DNA of 64,000 bases from Micromonospora solifontis (GCF_003725545.1 NZ_RJLN01000017.1:1-64000); one strand, 5' to 3'. Counted from the first letter of the stretch, positions 49,627 through 58,458 are shown. The notes: a model not told the origin generated them from the sequence alone. Numbers and translations are program-made.

Positions 49627-50352
49627 ATGTCCCAGGATCTCCCCATCCCCAGGCAGGATCGGCCCGACGGCACCACGATCGTGGAGTGGGGCGACGCCGA
49701 TCCGGCCCCGCCCGGCCGGCCCGGCCGCTCCGTGGCCGGCCTCGCCCGGGACCATCGCCTGCCGCCGGTGCTCGTCGGGCTCGGCGCGGTGGCCACGACC
49801 GCCTCCCTGGTCGGCGAGTGGCTGGTGATGACGGTGCCGAACGGCGGTCCGGACGGCAACACCCCCATCCGGGTGCCCGTCGGGGTCGCGGACGTCGGCG
49901 GCTTCGGGGTCGGCTACCTGGTGGGCCTGCTCGGCCTGGCCGTCGCGGTGGCGCTGGCGCTGCGCGGCACCGCCGCCGCCCGGCAGAACGCCCGGGTGGC
50001 CGGCCTCGGTCTCGCCGCGGCGGTGCTGGCGCTGCTGACCGCCGCCGCTTTCTCGCTGGACGACTCCGGCCGGCGCACCCTCTTCTACTCGTCGGAGGAC
50101 GGGTTCCGGGTCGACTACGGGCGCGGCCTGGTGAGTGCCTTCGCGGCCGTGGCGTTGCTCGCCGGCGCCTGCTACCTGTCCGGCCGGGCGGTCCAGCCGG
50201 CGGCGGAACCGGACGGCGAGCCCGGCACGGCGGAGAGCGGACGTCCGGCGCCCAGCCGGCGGCGGTCCCGGGAGGACGAGCTGCCGCCCGCGCCGGCCGA
50301 CCTGACGGTGACCCCCACGGTGCCGTTCGCCCGGCCCGATCAGCCGCGCTGA
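49627..50352 (+). CDS. hypothetical four-helix membrane protein
   Basis: Protein of 241 residues with four hydrophobic segments (about 45-65, 86-110, 123-143, 172-190) and a charged, Pro-rich C-terminal tail ending TVPFARPDQPR. No family recognised. The ATG at 49627 has GGAAGGG six bases before it; ATG 49588 is also in frame but lacks that signal. The two HAD genes follow after 165 bp. Confidence 0.72.
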   Translation: MSQDLPIPRQDRPDGTTIVEWGDADPAPPGRPGRSVAGLARDHRLPPVLVGLGAVATTASLVGEWLVMTVPNGGPDGNTPIRVPVGVADVGGFGVGYLVGLLGLAVAVALALRGTAAARQNARVAGLGLAAAVLALLTAAAFSLDDSGRRTLFYSSEDGFRVDYGRGLVSAFAAVALLAGACYLSGRAVQPAAEPDGEPGTAESGRPAPSRRRSREDELPPAPADLTVTPTVPFARPDQPR

Positions 50353-50517
50353 CCTGCTCGCTCCGACACCGGGCGGTCGCCACGGATTGGTGTCCGATTC
50401 GCCGAAAAGCCATGGTTGCGGCCGGTTCTGCGAGATACGGTTGCTGCCCGCCGTTCGTGGGCCCAGGCACCGAGGACCAGGGCGGCCGGCGCAACGGCGG
50501 CGGGCGAAGGAGGAACC

Positions 50518-51339
50518 ATGACCCGCCCGGGACTGCCCAAGCTGATCGCCACCGACCTGGACGGCACGCTCGTCCGCAGCGACGACACCGTCTCCGCGTA
50601 CACCCATGAGGTGCTCGACCGGGTACGGTCCGCCGGTATTCCGGTGGTCGGCGCGACCGGACGGGGCCCGCGCCTGACCGAGCTGACCCGCAACGACATC
50701 CGCGCCGCCGACTTCCTGGTGATGGCCGGCGGCGGCCGGGTGGTCGACCAGAGCGACCCGGAGGGGCCGCTGGTGCTGCGGGACGAACGGCTCTCCGGCC
50801 AGGTGCTGGCCCGGCTGCTCGCCGACCTGGAGGCCGCGGTCGGCCCGCTGACCGTGATGGTGGAGGCGTCGGACGAGCACGACGCGCCGCTTTGGGGCGA
50901 CTACCACGCGAGCTGGCCGTACCAGGACCGGTTCGAGGCCCGCAGCCGCGAGGAGTGCCTCTCCTGCGACGTGCTCAAGGCGTTCGCCCGGACCGCCGAC
51001 CACCACGTCGACGAGCTGCTGGCGGTGGCCCGCACGATCGTCCCGCCGGAGCTGGCCACGCTCACTCAGGCCGGCCTCGGCTTCATCGAGATCTGCCCGC
51101 CCGGGGTGGACAAGTCCACCGGCCTCGCGGTGGTCGCGGAGCGGCTCGGGGTCGACCCGGCGGAGGTGCTGGTCTTCGGCGACCAGCCCAACGACCTGCC
51201 GATGTTCGGCTGGGCGGGCTGGGCGCGGGTGGCGGTGGCCAATGCCCACCCGGCGGTCCGGGCGGCCGCCGACGAGATCACCCTGCGCAACGACGACGAC
51301 GGCGTCGCGGTCTACCTGGACCGGCTACTCTCCCGGTGA
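50518..51339 (+). CDS. Cof-type HAD-IIB family phosphatase, copy 1
   Basis: HAD phosphatase of 273 residues: LIATDLDGTLVRSDDTV (nucleophile Asp and acid/base Asp), VVGATGRGPRL (motif II, Thr), DKSTGLAVVAERL (motif III, Lys) and VFGDQPNDLPMF (motif IV, Asp pair). It has a C2B cap. Substrate unknown, likely sugar or flavin phosphate. AAGGAGGA precedes the ATG at 50518. Confidence 0.92.
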   Translation: MTRPGLPKLIATDLDGTLVRSDDTVSAYTHEVLDRVRSAGIPVVGATGRGPRLTELTRNDIRAADFLVMAGGGRVVDQSDPEGPLVLRDERLSGQVLARLLADLEAAVGPLTVMVEASDEHDAPLWGDYHASWPYQDRFEARSREECLSCDVLKAFARTADHHVDELLAVARTIVPPELATLTQAGLGFIEICPPGVDKSTGLAVVAERLGVDPAEVLVFGDQPNDLPMFGWAGWARVAVANAHPAVRAAADEITLRNDDDGVAVYLDRLLSR

Positions 51340-52151
51340 TGGGAGATCCACCTCGCCTGATCGCCACGGACATCGACGGCACGCTCCTGCGGGACGACCG
51401 GACGGTGAGCCCGCGTACCACCGCCGTGCTGGCCCGGATCGCCGCGGCGGGCACGCCGGTCGTGCTGGTCACCGGCCGTCCGATCCGCTGGCTCCCGCTC
51501 GTGTACGAGCAGCTCGCCGCGCCGCTCCCGGCGATCTGCGCGAACGGCGCGGTGGTGTACGACCCGGTCGCCGACGAGGTGCTGCGGGCCGATCCGCTCG
51601 CGCCCGACCTGCTGGCCGAGGTGGCCCGCCGGCTGCGCGCCGAGGTGCCCGGGGTGAGCTTCGCGGTGGAGATCGTGGACAGCCGGCAGATGCGGCACGA
51701 GTCGCACTACCCGCTGCGCTGGGACGCCGACCTCGACGCGATCCGGGCGGTCGAGTCCCCGGAGGAGCTGCTCGCCGCGCCCGCGGTGAAGCTGCTGGCC
51801 CGGGCGGGCGAGCAGGACCCGGACGCGTTCGTCCGGGTGGTCGCCGCCGCGCTGGAGGGGCTGGCCGAGGCCACCCACTCCTCGTACAGCGGGCTGGTGG
51901 AGATCTCCGCCGCCGGGGTGACCAAGGCGGCGGGCCTGGCCTGGTACGCCGCCCGGCTCGGCATCGACGAGCGGGACGTGCTGGCCTTCGGGGACATGCC
52001 GAACGACGTGCCGATGCTGACCTGGGCCGGCCGGGCGGTGGCGGTCGCCAACGCGCACCCGGCGGTGCGGGAGATCGCCGACGAGGTGACCGGGGCGAAC
52101 CAGGAGGACGGCGTGGCCGCGTACCTGGAGCAGGTCTTCGGGGTGGCCTGA
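51339..52151 (+). CDS. Cof-type HAD-IIB family phosphatase, copy 2
   Basis: HAD phosphatase of 270 residues, a tandem paralogue of the preceding gene: LIATDIDGTLLRDDRTV, VLVTGRPIRWL, VTKAAGLAWYAARL, AFGDMPNDVPML. The ATG overlaps the upstream stop by one base, yet TACTCT (51326-51331) inside copy 1 is placed seven bases before it, so it may also have its own leaderless promoter. Confidence 0.92.
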   Translation: MGDPPRLIATDIDGTLLRDDRTVSPRTTAVLARIAAAGTPVVLVTGRPIRWLPLVYEQLAAPLPAICANGAVVYDPVADEVLRADPLAPDLLAEVARRLRAEVPGVSFAVEIVDSRQMRHESHYPLRWDADLDAIRAVESPEELLAAPAVKLLARAGEQDPDAFVRVVAAALEGLAEATHSSYSGLVEISAAGVTKAAGLAWYAARLGIDERDVLAFGDMPNDVPMLTWAGRAVAVANAHPAVREIADEVTGANQEDGVAAYLEQVFGVA

Positions 52152-52186
52152 CGGCCGGGACGCGGGGATGCGCCCCGGCCGCCGGA

Positions 52187-52768
52187 TCAGAGGTACTGGC
52201 CGGGGGCGTGGCCCTCGTTGGTCGGCGGCATGCCCGGCATGCCCGGCACCATCCCGCCCGGGCCGCTGGGCAGCGCCGCCCGGCCGGAGCGCATCTGCTC
52301 GAGCTGCACGCGGGCGGCCATCTGCTGGGCGACCAGCGCGGCCTGGATGCCGTGGAACAGCCCCTCCAGCCAGCCGACCAACTGGGCGTGGGCGATCCGC
52401 AGCTCGCTCTCGCTGGGGGCCTTCTCCTCGGTGAAGGGCAGGGAGATCCGCTCCAGCTCCTCCCGCAGCTCGGGGGCGAGGCCCTCCTTCAGCTCCACGA
52501 TCGACCGCTCGTGAATCTCCCGCATCCGGTGCCGGCTGGCGTCGTCGAGCGGGGCCGCCTTGACCTCCTCCAGCAGCTGCTTGATCATGCTGCCGATCCG
52601 CATCACCTTGGCCGGCTGCTCCACCAGGCGGGTCGGGTCCTCGCCCTGCCCCTCGTCGGTCTGCATCGTGCCGACCGGCCGCCCGTCCGGCCCGACCACC
52701 ACCACCGTGCCGGGGATGCCGTCGTTGTCCTGCTCGTCGTTCTGTCCCGCGGAACGCGCTTCGGTCAT
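52187..52768 (-). CDS. bpa: bacterial proteasome activator
   Basis: Bpa/PafE-family protein of 193 residues, the ATP-independent ring that opens the actinobacterial 20S proteasome. Core helices: GSMIKQLLEEVKAAPLDDAS, ERSIVELKEGLAPELREELE, LRIAHAQLVGWLEGLFHGIQ, AALVAQQMAARVQLEQM. The extreme C-terminus is GHAPGQYL; GQYL is the tail that docks in the alpha-ring pockets. Start ATG at 52768. Proteasome genes are not in this window. Confidence 0.93.
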   Translation of the reverse strand: MTEARSAGQNDEQDNDGIPGTVVVVGPDGRPVGTMQTDEGQGEDPTRLVEQPAKVMRIGSMIKQLLEEVKAAPLDDASRHRMREIHERSIVELKEGLAPELREELERISLPFTEEKAPSESELRIAHAQLVGWLEGLFHGIQAALVAQQMAARVQLEQMRSGRAALPSGPGGMVPGMPGMPPTNEGHAPGQYL

Positions 52769-52889
52769 GGCACCCATCTTTACCCAGCCCCCGCCACCCG
52801 CACGCGGCGGGACCGACGCGACGGGGTCGAACCACCCGGCCGGGCCACCCGCCCCGGCCCGGCGGGGCCGGCGCGCTACCGTCGCCGGC

Positions 52890-53717
52890 ATGCCCGCTGA
52901 CCCGCGCGCCGTACTCACCCAGCCGTCCCCGCCGCCGGACGCCACGGTCGCCTACGGCGACCACCCGGACCAGCTTGCCGATCTGCGCCGACCGGCCGGC
53001 GACGGTCCGCCCCGGCCGCTGGTCGTCGTGGTGCACGGCGGCTTTTGGAGGGCCGAGTACGACCGCGGCCACACCGGCCCGATGGCCGCCGCGCTGGCCG
53101 CGCTGGGCCATCCGGTCGCCCAGCTGGAGTACCGGCGTACCGGGCAGCCCGACGGCGGCTGGCCGAACACCCTCACCGACGTGCTCGCCGGGGTGGCCGC
53201 CCTGCCCGCGCTGGCCGCCGCCGCGCTGCCCGGCCGGGTGGCGCCCGGACCGCCGATCCTGGTCGGCCACTCGGCCGGCGGTCACCTGGCCCTGTACGCG
53301 GCCGCGCACGACCCGGCCGCGGTCGCTGGCGTGCTCGCCCTGGCTCCGGTCGCCGACCTGGCCGAGGCGTACCGGCTGGACCTGGACGGGGGCGCGGTGG
53401 CCGCGCTGCTCGGCGGCGGACCAACGGAGTTCCCTGACCGGTACGCGGCGGCCGATCCATCGGCATTGGTGCCGATCCGAGTACGTACGGTAGTCATGCA
53501 TGGCCGATTGGATCAGCAGGTCCCCATCGGGATCAGCCGCTCGTGGGTGGCTGCCGCCCGGTCGACAGGCAGCCCGACCTCCCTGCTTGAGCTGCCAGAA
53601 TGCGAGCATTTCGGGCTGATAGCACCGGACTCGGCGGCCTGGCCCCGGGTCGTGGCTGCGTTGCGGTCCCTACACGATGATCTTCCGCCCATTGACGCAG
53701 CGTCGCGGAGCAGGTAG
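52890..53717 (+). CDS. alpha/beta hydrolase
   Basis: Hydrolase of 275 residues resembling esterase/kynurenine formamidase-like members: VVVVHGGFWRAEYDRG (HGG-x-W oxyanion), LVGHSAGGHLALYAA (nucleophile Ser about 131), VVMHGRLDQQVPIG (Asp) and CEHFGLIAP (His). No signal peptide. TACCGT (52877-52882) lies seven bases before the ATG at 52890. The region is divergent from bpa. Substrate unknown. Confidence 0.9.
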   Translation: MPADPRAVLTQPSPPPDATVAYGDHPDQLADLRRPAGDGPPRPLVVVVHGGFWRAEYDRGHTGPMAAALAALGHPVAQLEYRRTGQPDGGWPNTLTDVLAGVAALPALAAAALPGRVAPGPPILVGHSAGGHLALYAAAHDPAAVAGVLALAPVADLAEAYRLDLDGGAVAALLGGGPTEFPDRYAAADPSALVPIRVRTVVMHGRLDQQVPIGISRSWVAAARSTGSPTSLLELPECEHFGLIAPDSAAWPRVVAALRSLHDDLPPIDAASRSR

Positions 53718-53764
53718 AACGCCGAAGGGGCGTGCGCCCTGGCAGCCCTTACGGGAAGGAATCG

Positions 53765-54985
53765 GTGTCGCAGATGAACCGCAGGCGGGCACTTCAACTG
53801 CTGGCCGCACTGGGTACCAGCGGACTGGCGGCGGGCTGCGGCTCCGACACCGACTCCGAGGACACGGCCAGCGCCGAGAGCCCGGTGAAGATCGGCCTGA
53901 TCGTCCCGAGCGTCGGGCCGAACAAGGCCATCGGTGACGAGATCACCAACGGCTTCCAGCTCTTCCTGAGCCTCAACAACCAGCAGCTCGGTGGCCACCC
54001 GGTGACGGTGGTCCAGGCCGAGGAGGGCGACAGCCCCAAGACCGGCCAGGCCGCGGTGGACCGGCTGGTCAAGGAGGACGTCCTCGCGCTCACCGGCGTG
54101 GTCAGCCCCACCGTGATGTCCGGCATCCGGGACACCGTCGAGCAGGCCCGGGTGCCGCTGATCGGGTCCAACGCCTCACCGGCCAGCCTGCAGAGCGTCG
54201 TCTACATCTGGCGCACCTCGTACGTGCTCGACGAGCCCGGCGAGGCGCTCGGCGGGTACCTGCGGCAGATGGGCGTCTCCGGCCGCATCGCGATCTTCGC
54301 CCCGCAGGGTGTGGGCAGCCGGGACGTCATCGACGGCTTCCGGCGCGGCTACGAGCAGGAGGGCCGCCGGCTCACCGAGGACCCGGTGCTGACCACCGAC
54401 AACGCCAACCCGGGCAAGGCGGCGTTCAGCGGGGCGATCACCAAGGCGCTGGGCAAGCGGCCCGACGCGGTCTTCTGCAACTACACCGGCACCGCCGCGG
54501 TGCAGTTCATCAAGCAGCTCTACGACCAGGGCTACGAGGGCAAGGTCTACGCCCCCGGCTTCCTCACCGAGGGCACCGTGCTGTCCCAGCTCGACGACGG
54601 GGAGAACGGGGAGCAGCGCACGCGCATCCTCAAGCAGGGGATCGAGACCGCCCTGAACTACTCCCCCGACCTGAACAACAACGCCAACCGGGTGTTCGCC
54701 TCGGCGTACCGGAAGACCTACGGCGCCTCCCCGACCACCTACGCGATGGCCTCGTACGACGCCGCCCAGGTGCTCGACAAGGCCATCCGGCTGGTCGGGG
54801 CGTCCCCGACCCCGCAGGCGGTCAACCTGGCGCTCGGCAAGATCGGCCAGATCGACAGCCCGCGCGGCGCCTGGCAGTTCAACCAGCCGCGCACCCCGCA
54901 GCAGAAGTGGTACCTGCGCCGGGTCATGCTCGACGGCCGGCTGCTGTCCAACGTCGTCGTCAACGAGCTGGCCACGCTGGGCTGA
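53765..54985 (+). CDS. ABC transporter substrate-binding lipoprotein, branched-chain amino acid type
   Basis: Extracytoplasmic periplasmic-binding type I protein of about 406 residues. The Tat lipoprotein signal NRRRALQLLAALGTSGLAAG then CGS places the lipidated Cys near residue 26. The ligand domain has VKIGLIVPSVGPNKAIGDEI, VTGVV-like ALTGVVSPTVMSG, PLIGSNASPA and FCNYTGTAAVQFIKQLYDQG. GGAAGGA precedes GTG 53765; ATG 53774 is in frame. No permease or ATPase is adjacent, so it is an orphan receptor or shares another transporter. Confidence 0.9.
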   Translation: MSQMNRRRALQLLAALGTSGLAAGCGSDTDSEDTASAESPVKIGLIVPSVGPNKAIGDEITNGFQLFLSLNNQQLGGHPVTVVQAEEGDSPKTGQAAVDRLVKEDVLALTGVVSPTVMSGIRDTVEQARVPLIGSNASPASLQSVVYIWRTSYVLDEPGEALGGYLRQMGVSGRIAIFAPQGVGSRDVIDGFRRGYEQEGRRLTEDPVLTTDNANPGKAAFSGAITKALGKRPDAVFCNYTGTAAVQFIKQLYDQGYEGKVYAPGFLTEGTVLSQLDDGENGEQRTRILKQGIETALNYSPDLNNNANRVFASAYRKTYGASPTTYAMASYDAAQVLDKAIRLVGASPTPQAVNLALGKIGQIDSPRGAWQFNQPRTPQQKWYLRRVMLDGRLLSNVVVNELATLG

Positions 54986-55001
54986 GCCCTTTCCGTACGC
55001 C

Positions 55002-55037
55002 GAACGGGCGGCCTCCCCACCGGGAGGCCGCCCGTTC
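55002..55037. terminator. 16-bp stem terminator between convergent genes
   Basis: GAACGGGCGGCCTCCC and GGGAGGCCGCCCGTTC pair perfectly around CACC, between the binding-protein gene and dimethylargininase. Confidence 0.8.
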
Positions 55038-55058
55038 CGTGTCCGGGTGCGGGGACGG

Positions 55059-55883
55059 TCAGTGCCGCAGCTCGGCGATGCAGCACTTCACGCTGCCGCC
55101 GCCCTTCTTCAACTCGGCCAGCTCCACCGGGACCGGGGTGTAACCCGCCGCCTTGAGCTTGCCGGCCAGCCGGGTCGCCTCGCTGTTCAGCACCACGTTC
55201 AGGCCGTCGCTGACCAGGTTCAGGCCGAACGCCAGCGCGTCCTCGTCGTCGGCGAGCACCGCGTCCGGGAACAGCTGGGCGAGGACCTTCTGGCTGGCCG
55301 CGGAGAAGGCGCCCGGGTAGTAGACGATGTTCTCGTCGTCGATCGAGGCGAGGGCCACGTCCAGGTGGTAGAAGCGCGGATCGACCAGGCGCAGCGAGAC
55401 CACCGGCCGGCTGAGCGCCTCCTGCGCCTCGGCGTGCCCGGCCAGCTCGGTCCGGAAGCCGTGACCGGCGAGGATCAGCCCGCCGTGCGCGTCCGGCAGG
55501 TACGCGAAGTCACCCTCGCCCTCGTTGGTCTCGCTCGGGGCGATGAACCGCCAGCCGTGCTCCTCGTAGAAGGCCCGGTGCGCGGCGGCCTCGGCGGCCC
55601 GCTGCTCGTGCTTGAACTGGGCGCCGTAGACCGTTCCGTCCACCACGAAGGCGCCGTTGGCGGCGAAGACCATGTCCGGCAGCCCGCGCTCGGGGGTCAG
55701 CAGGTGCACCTCGTGACCGAGGCCGAGGAGCGTCTCCCGCAGGCGGTCCCACTGCTTGACCGCCAGCTCCGCGTCGACCGGCGCGGTCACGTCCATCCAC
55801 GGGTTGATCGCGTACTCGACCGCGAAGTGCTCGGGCGAGCACATGAGATATGTCCGCTTTCGCGGGACTCGCTGCTGGTTCAC
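55059..55883 (-). CDS. dimethylargininase (N,N-dimethylarginine dimethylaminohydrolase)
   Basis: GME-family enzyme of about 274 residues that hydrolyses methylated arginines to citrulline and methylamines. Motifs: YLMCSPEHFAVEYAINPWMD, LPDMVFAANGAFVVDG, GEGDFAYLPDAH, RFYHLDVALASID (catalytic His), and C-terminal GGGSVKCCIAEL (nucleophile Cys). Starts at GTG 55889 or 55883; 55883 fits TACTCT eight bases upstream. It is divergent from an Lrp/AsnC gene, its likely regulator. It belongs to the same superfamily as arcA, 11 kb away. Confidence 0.93.
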   Translation of the reverse strand: MNQQRVPRKRTYLMCSPEHFAVEYAINPWMDVTAPVDAELAVKQWDRLRETLLGLGHEVHLLTPERGLPDMVFAANGAFVVDGTVYGAQFKHEQRAAEAAAHRAFYEEHGWRFIAPSETNEGEGDFAYLPDAHGGLILAGHGFRTELAGHAEAQEALSRPVVSLRLVDPRFYHLDVALASIDDENIVYYPGAFSAASQKVLAQLFPDAVLADDEDALAFGLNLVSDGLNVVLNSEATRLAGKLKAAGYTPVPVELAELKKGGGSVKCCIAELRH

Positions 55884-55887
55884 GGTC

Positions 55888-55916
55888 ACCAAGAGTAGGT
55901 ACGGTACAACTTTGGT
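55888..55916. promoter_or_regulatory. candidate Lrp/AsnC operator
   Basis: ACCAA (55888-55892) and TTGGT (55912-55916) form an inverted repeat in the divergent region, spanning the putative -10 box of dimethylargininase and a central GGTACGGTAC. Confidence 0.4.
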
Positions 55917-55951
55917 AACAGCCACAACCATTGCTTCCCAGAGGCGGAACG

Positions 55952-56410
55952 TTGCAGATCGACGCGGTTGACCAGCGAATCATTGCGTTACTTGTGGCGG
56001 ATGCCCGCGCCTCGTACGCGGACATCGGCACCCGGGTGTCACTCTCCGCCCCCGCGGTCAAGCGGCGGGTCGACCGACTCCGATCCGCTGGGGTCATCCG
56101 GGGCTTCACCGCGGTGGTCGACCCGGCCGCCGTCGGCTGGACCACCGAGGCGTTCGTCGAGCTGTTCTGCGCCGGCCGGACCACCCCGGCGCAGATCGGG
56201 GCGGCCGCGCGCCGGCACCCCGAGGTGGTCGGCGCGTACACCGTCTCCGGCGAGGCGGACGCGCTGGTGCACCTGCGGGCCGCCGACATCGCCCACCTAG
56301 AGGAGGCGCTGGAGCGGCTCCGGGCCGAGTCGTTCGTCACCTCGTCCCGGAGCACCATCGTGCTGTCCCGGCTCGTCGAATCCCCGGGGGTCGGGCCCTC
56401 CGGCGGGTGA
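55952..56410 (+). CDS. Lrp/AsnC family transcriptional regulator
   Basis: Regulator of 152 residues. HTH: DAVDQRIIALLVADARASYA, DIGTRVSLSAPAVKRRVDRL; then the RAM/AsnC ligand domain GFTAVVDPAAVGWTTEAFVE and GAYTVSGEADALVHLRAADI. The TTG at 55952 is the start, six or so bases after AGAGGCGG; no ATG/GTG fits. Divergent from dimethylargininase, which it probably controls in response to an amino acid, perhaps arginine or a derivative (inference). Confidence 0.92.
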   Translation: MQIDAVDQRIIALLVADARASYADIGTRVSLSAPAVKRRVDRLRSAGVIRGFTAVVDPAAVGWTTEAFVELFCAGRTTPAQIGAAARRHPEVVGAYTVSGEADALVHLRAADIAHLEEALERLRAESFVTSSRSTIVLSRLVESPGVGPSGG

Positions 56411-56496
56411 CCGGGCAGGGTCCGCACCGGTGGTCGGCCGCCGGACGGAGCGGCCCGCCGGGAACCGGCGCGCACCGGTCCGCGTCGTAACCGGAC

Positions 56497-58362
56497 ATGA
56501 GACCGGTAACCGCCATCGCCGGCGCCGGCGGCCTGCTCGCGCTGACCCTGCTCGCCGGGAGCGCCATCGCCACCGCCCCGACCGGATCCGCGCCGGCCGC
56601 TCCCGCGCCGCCGCGACCCGCCGCGCTCCGCCTCGTCGGGTACGACTCCTGCGCCGAGGCGCTGGCCGGGCTGCGGGCGGCCGCCACCGCCGCCGTCGGG
56701 CCGTGGGGCTTCGGAGCGGGTTGGCACCCCAACGCCCGGGGTGACGTCGCGCTGTTGGGGGAGGCGGTGCCGAAGACCGCGTCGGCGGCACCGGACCACT
56801 CCAGCACCAACAACCACGAGCCGGGCGCGGACGAGCCGGACCTGGTCAAGACCGACGGGCGGCGGATCGTCACCGTCAGCCGCGGGGTGCTGCGGGTGGT
56901 GGACCCGGCGACCCGACGGGAGACCGGCCGGATCGACCTCGCCGGGCGGGAGCGGGACCGGTGGTGGCCCGACAACCAGCTGCTGCTCCACGGCGACCGG
57001 GCGCTGGTGCTGGTCCGGTCGGCCGCACCGGTGCCCGGTCCCGCCATCGAGCGGAAGGCCGGGCCCACCGGGTCGCGCCTGCTCCTGGTCGACCTCGCCG
57101 GGCCGCCGGCGGTCGTCGGGACGTACCGGATCGAGGGCGGCCTGCTGGACGCCCGGCTGACCGGGTCGACCGCGCGGGTGGTCGTCCGCTCCGCGCCGCA
57201 ACTCTCCTTCCCGTACGCCGAGCGGAGCACCGACGCCGCGCGGACCGCGACCAACCGGGCGGTGATCACCCGGGCGGGCCTGGACGCCTGGCTGCCCCGG
57301 TACGAGTGGACGGCCGGCGGCGAGCGCCACACCGGCCGGATGGGCTGCGACCGGCTGAGCCGGCCGGCGGGCTCGACCGGCACCTCCCTGCTGACCGTGC
57401 TCAGCTTCGACCTCGGCACCGGCCGGCTCGGCGACGGCGACCCGATCAGCGTCGCCTCCGACGCCGACCTGGTGTACGGCACGCCCGGCAGCCTCTACCT
57501 GGCCGGCATCGCCGGACCCGGGCCACGGCGGTGGGAGCGGCCGTGGCGACCCGAGGCCACCCGGACCGAGATCTACCAGTTCGACACGAGCGGGGCGGGC
57601 CGCCCCCGGTACGTCGCCGCCGGCAGCGTGCCCGGCGTACCCGTCAACCAGTACGCGCTCTCCGAGTGGCAGGGGCACCTGCGGGTGGCCACCACCCGGG
57701 AGGACGCCCGCCGCACCACCACCGAGTCGGCCGTCCACGTGCTGGCCCGGCAGGGCGACCGGCTGACGGAGTCCGGCGTGGTCACCGGCCTGGGCCGGGG
57801 CGAGCGGATCTACTCGGTGCGCTTCCTCGGCGGCACCGGTTACGTGGTGACCTTCCGGCAGACCGACCCGCTCTACGCCCTGGACCTGACCGATCCGGCG
57901 GCGCCCCGGGTCACCGGCGAACTGAAGATCACCGGGTATTCGGCGTACCTGCACCCGGTGCCGGGCGACCGGCTGCTCGGGGTCGGGCAGGAGGCCGACC
58001 GCCGGGGCCGGCGGCAGGGCCTCCAGGTCTCCCTCTTCGACGTGCACGACCCGGCCCACCCCACCCGCCTGGCCCGCTACCACGTACCCGGCGACAACTC
58101 GGCCGTCGAGTACGACCCGCACGCGTTCCTGTTCGAGCCGGCGACCGGGCTGGTGGCGCTGCCCCTGGGCACCGGTTCGATCCGGCTGCTCACCGTCACC
58201 GACCGGGCCATCACCGAGGTGGGCACCGTCACCCACGCGCCAACCGCCCCGAGCCTCCGGTCCCTGCTGGTGGGCGGTGAGCTCTGGACCGTGTCGGAGT
58301 CCGGGCTTCGGGTCAGCGACCCGACCACGGCACGCAGTCTCGACTGGGTGCCCCTGACCTGA
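56497..58362 (+). CDS. secreted beta-propeller domain protein
   Basis: Exported protein of 621 residues. The N-terminal hydrophobic segment (about 5-25, AIAGAGGLLALTLLAGSAIA) is a signal peptide or anchor. The signature STNNHEPGADEPDLVKTDGR (about 105-125) marks the Beta_propel family of secreted actinobacterial and archaeal proteins. Repeated strands such as LLLVDLAGPPAVVGTYRIEG and YALDLTDPAAPRVTGELKIT fit propeller blades. The two Cys (about 52 and 288) may form a disulfide. Role unknown, probably protein or surface interaction. Confidence 0.88.
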   Translation: MRPVTAIAGAGGLLALTLLAGSAIATAPTGSAPAAPAPPRPAALRLVGYDSCAEALAGLRAAATAAVGPWGFGAGWHPNARGDVALLGEAVPKTASAAPDHSSTNNHEPGADEPDLVKTDGRRIVTVSRGVLRVVDPATRRETGRIDLAGRERDRWWPDNQLLLHGDRALVLVRSAAPVPGPAIERKAGPTGSRLLLVDLAGPPAVVGTYRIEGGLLDARLTGSTARVVVRSAPQLSFPYAERSTDAARTATNRAVITRAGLDAWLPRYEWTAGGERHTGRMGCDRLSRPAGSTGTSLLTVLSFDLGTGRLGDGDPISVASDADLVYGTPGSLYLAGIAGPGPRRWERPWRPEATRTEIYQFDTSGAGRPRYVAAGSVPGVPVNQYALSEWQGHLRVATTREDARRTTTESAVHVLARQGDRLTESGVVTGLGRGERIYSVRFLGGTGYVVTFRQTDPLYALDLTDPAAPRVTGELKITGYSAYLHPVPGDRLLGVGQEADRRGRRQGLQVSLFDVHDPAHPTRLARYHVPGDNSAVEYDPHAFLFEPATGLVALPLGTGSIRLLTVTDRAITEVGTVTHAPTAPSLRSLLVGGELWTVSESGLRVSDPTTARSLDWVPLT

Positions 58363-58438
58363 CACCACCCTCCCCCGGCGGGTGGGGCCGGACGGGTGGA
58401 TCCGGTCCCACCCGCCGTCCCACCTCCGTCGGGAGTTG

Positions 58439-58458
58439 ACCTCAACCGCGGTTCAGGT
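58439..58458 (+). promoter_or_regulatory. MerR/SoxR-like operator overlapping a -35 box
   Basis: ACCTCAACCGCGGTTCAGGT is a 20-bp palindrome with one mismatched pair. It overlaps TTGACC (58436-58441), as MerR-family operators do. It lies 37 bp before the start of the quinone oxidoreductase gene. No good -10 hexamer is seen at 19-20 bp. Confidence 0.55.

Noticed and set aside
48600..52200. Expected serS gene near pheA, zincin and HAD genes
   Set aside because: I recall serS here in other actinobacteria, but no seryl-tRNA synthetase motif is present in this interval.
55510..58368. 950-residue minus-strand frame opposite the beta-propeller gene
   Set aside because: No domain, no start signal, and it crosses the Lrp gene and dimethylargininase in the wrong frame.
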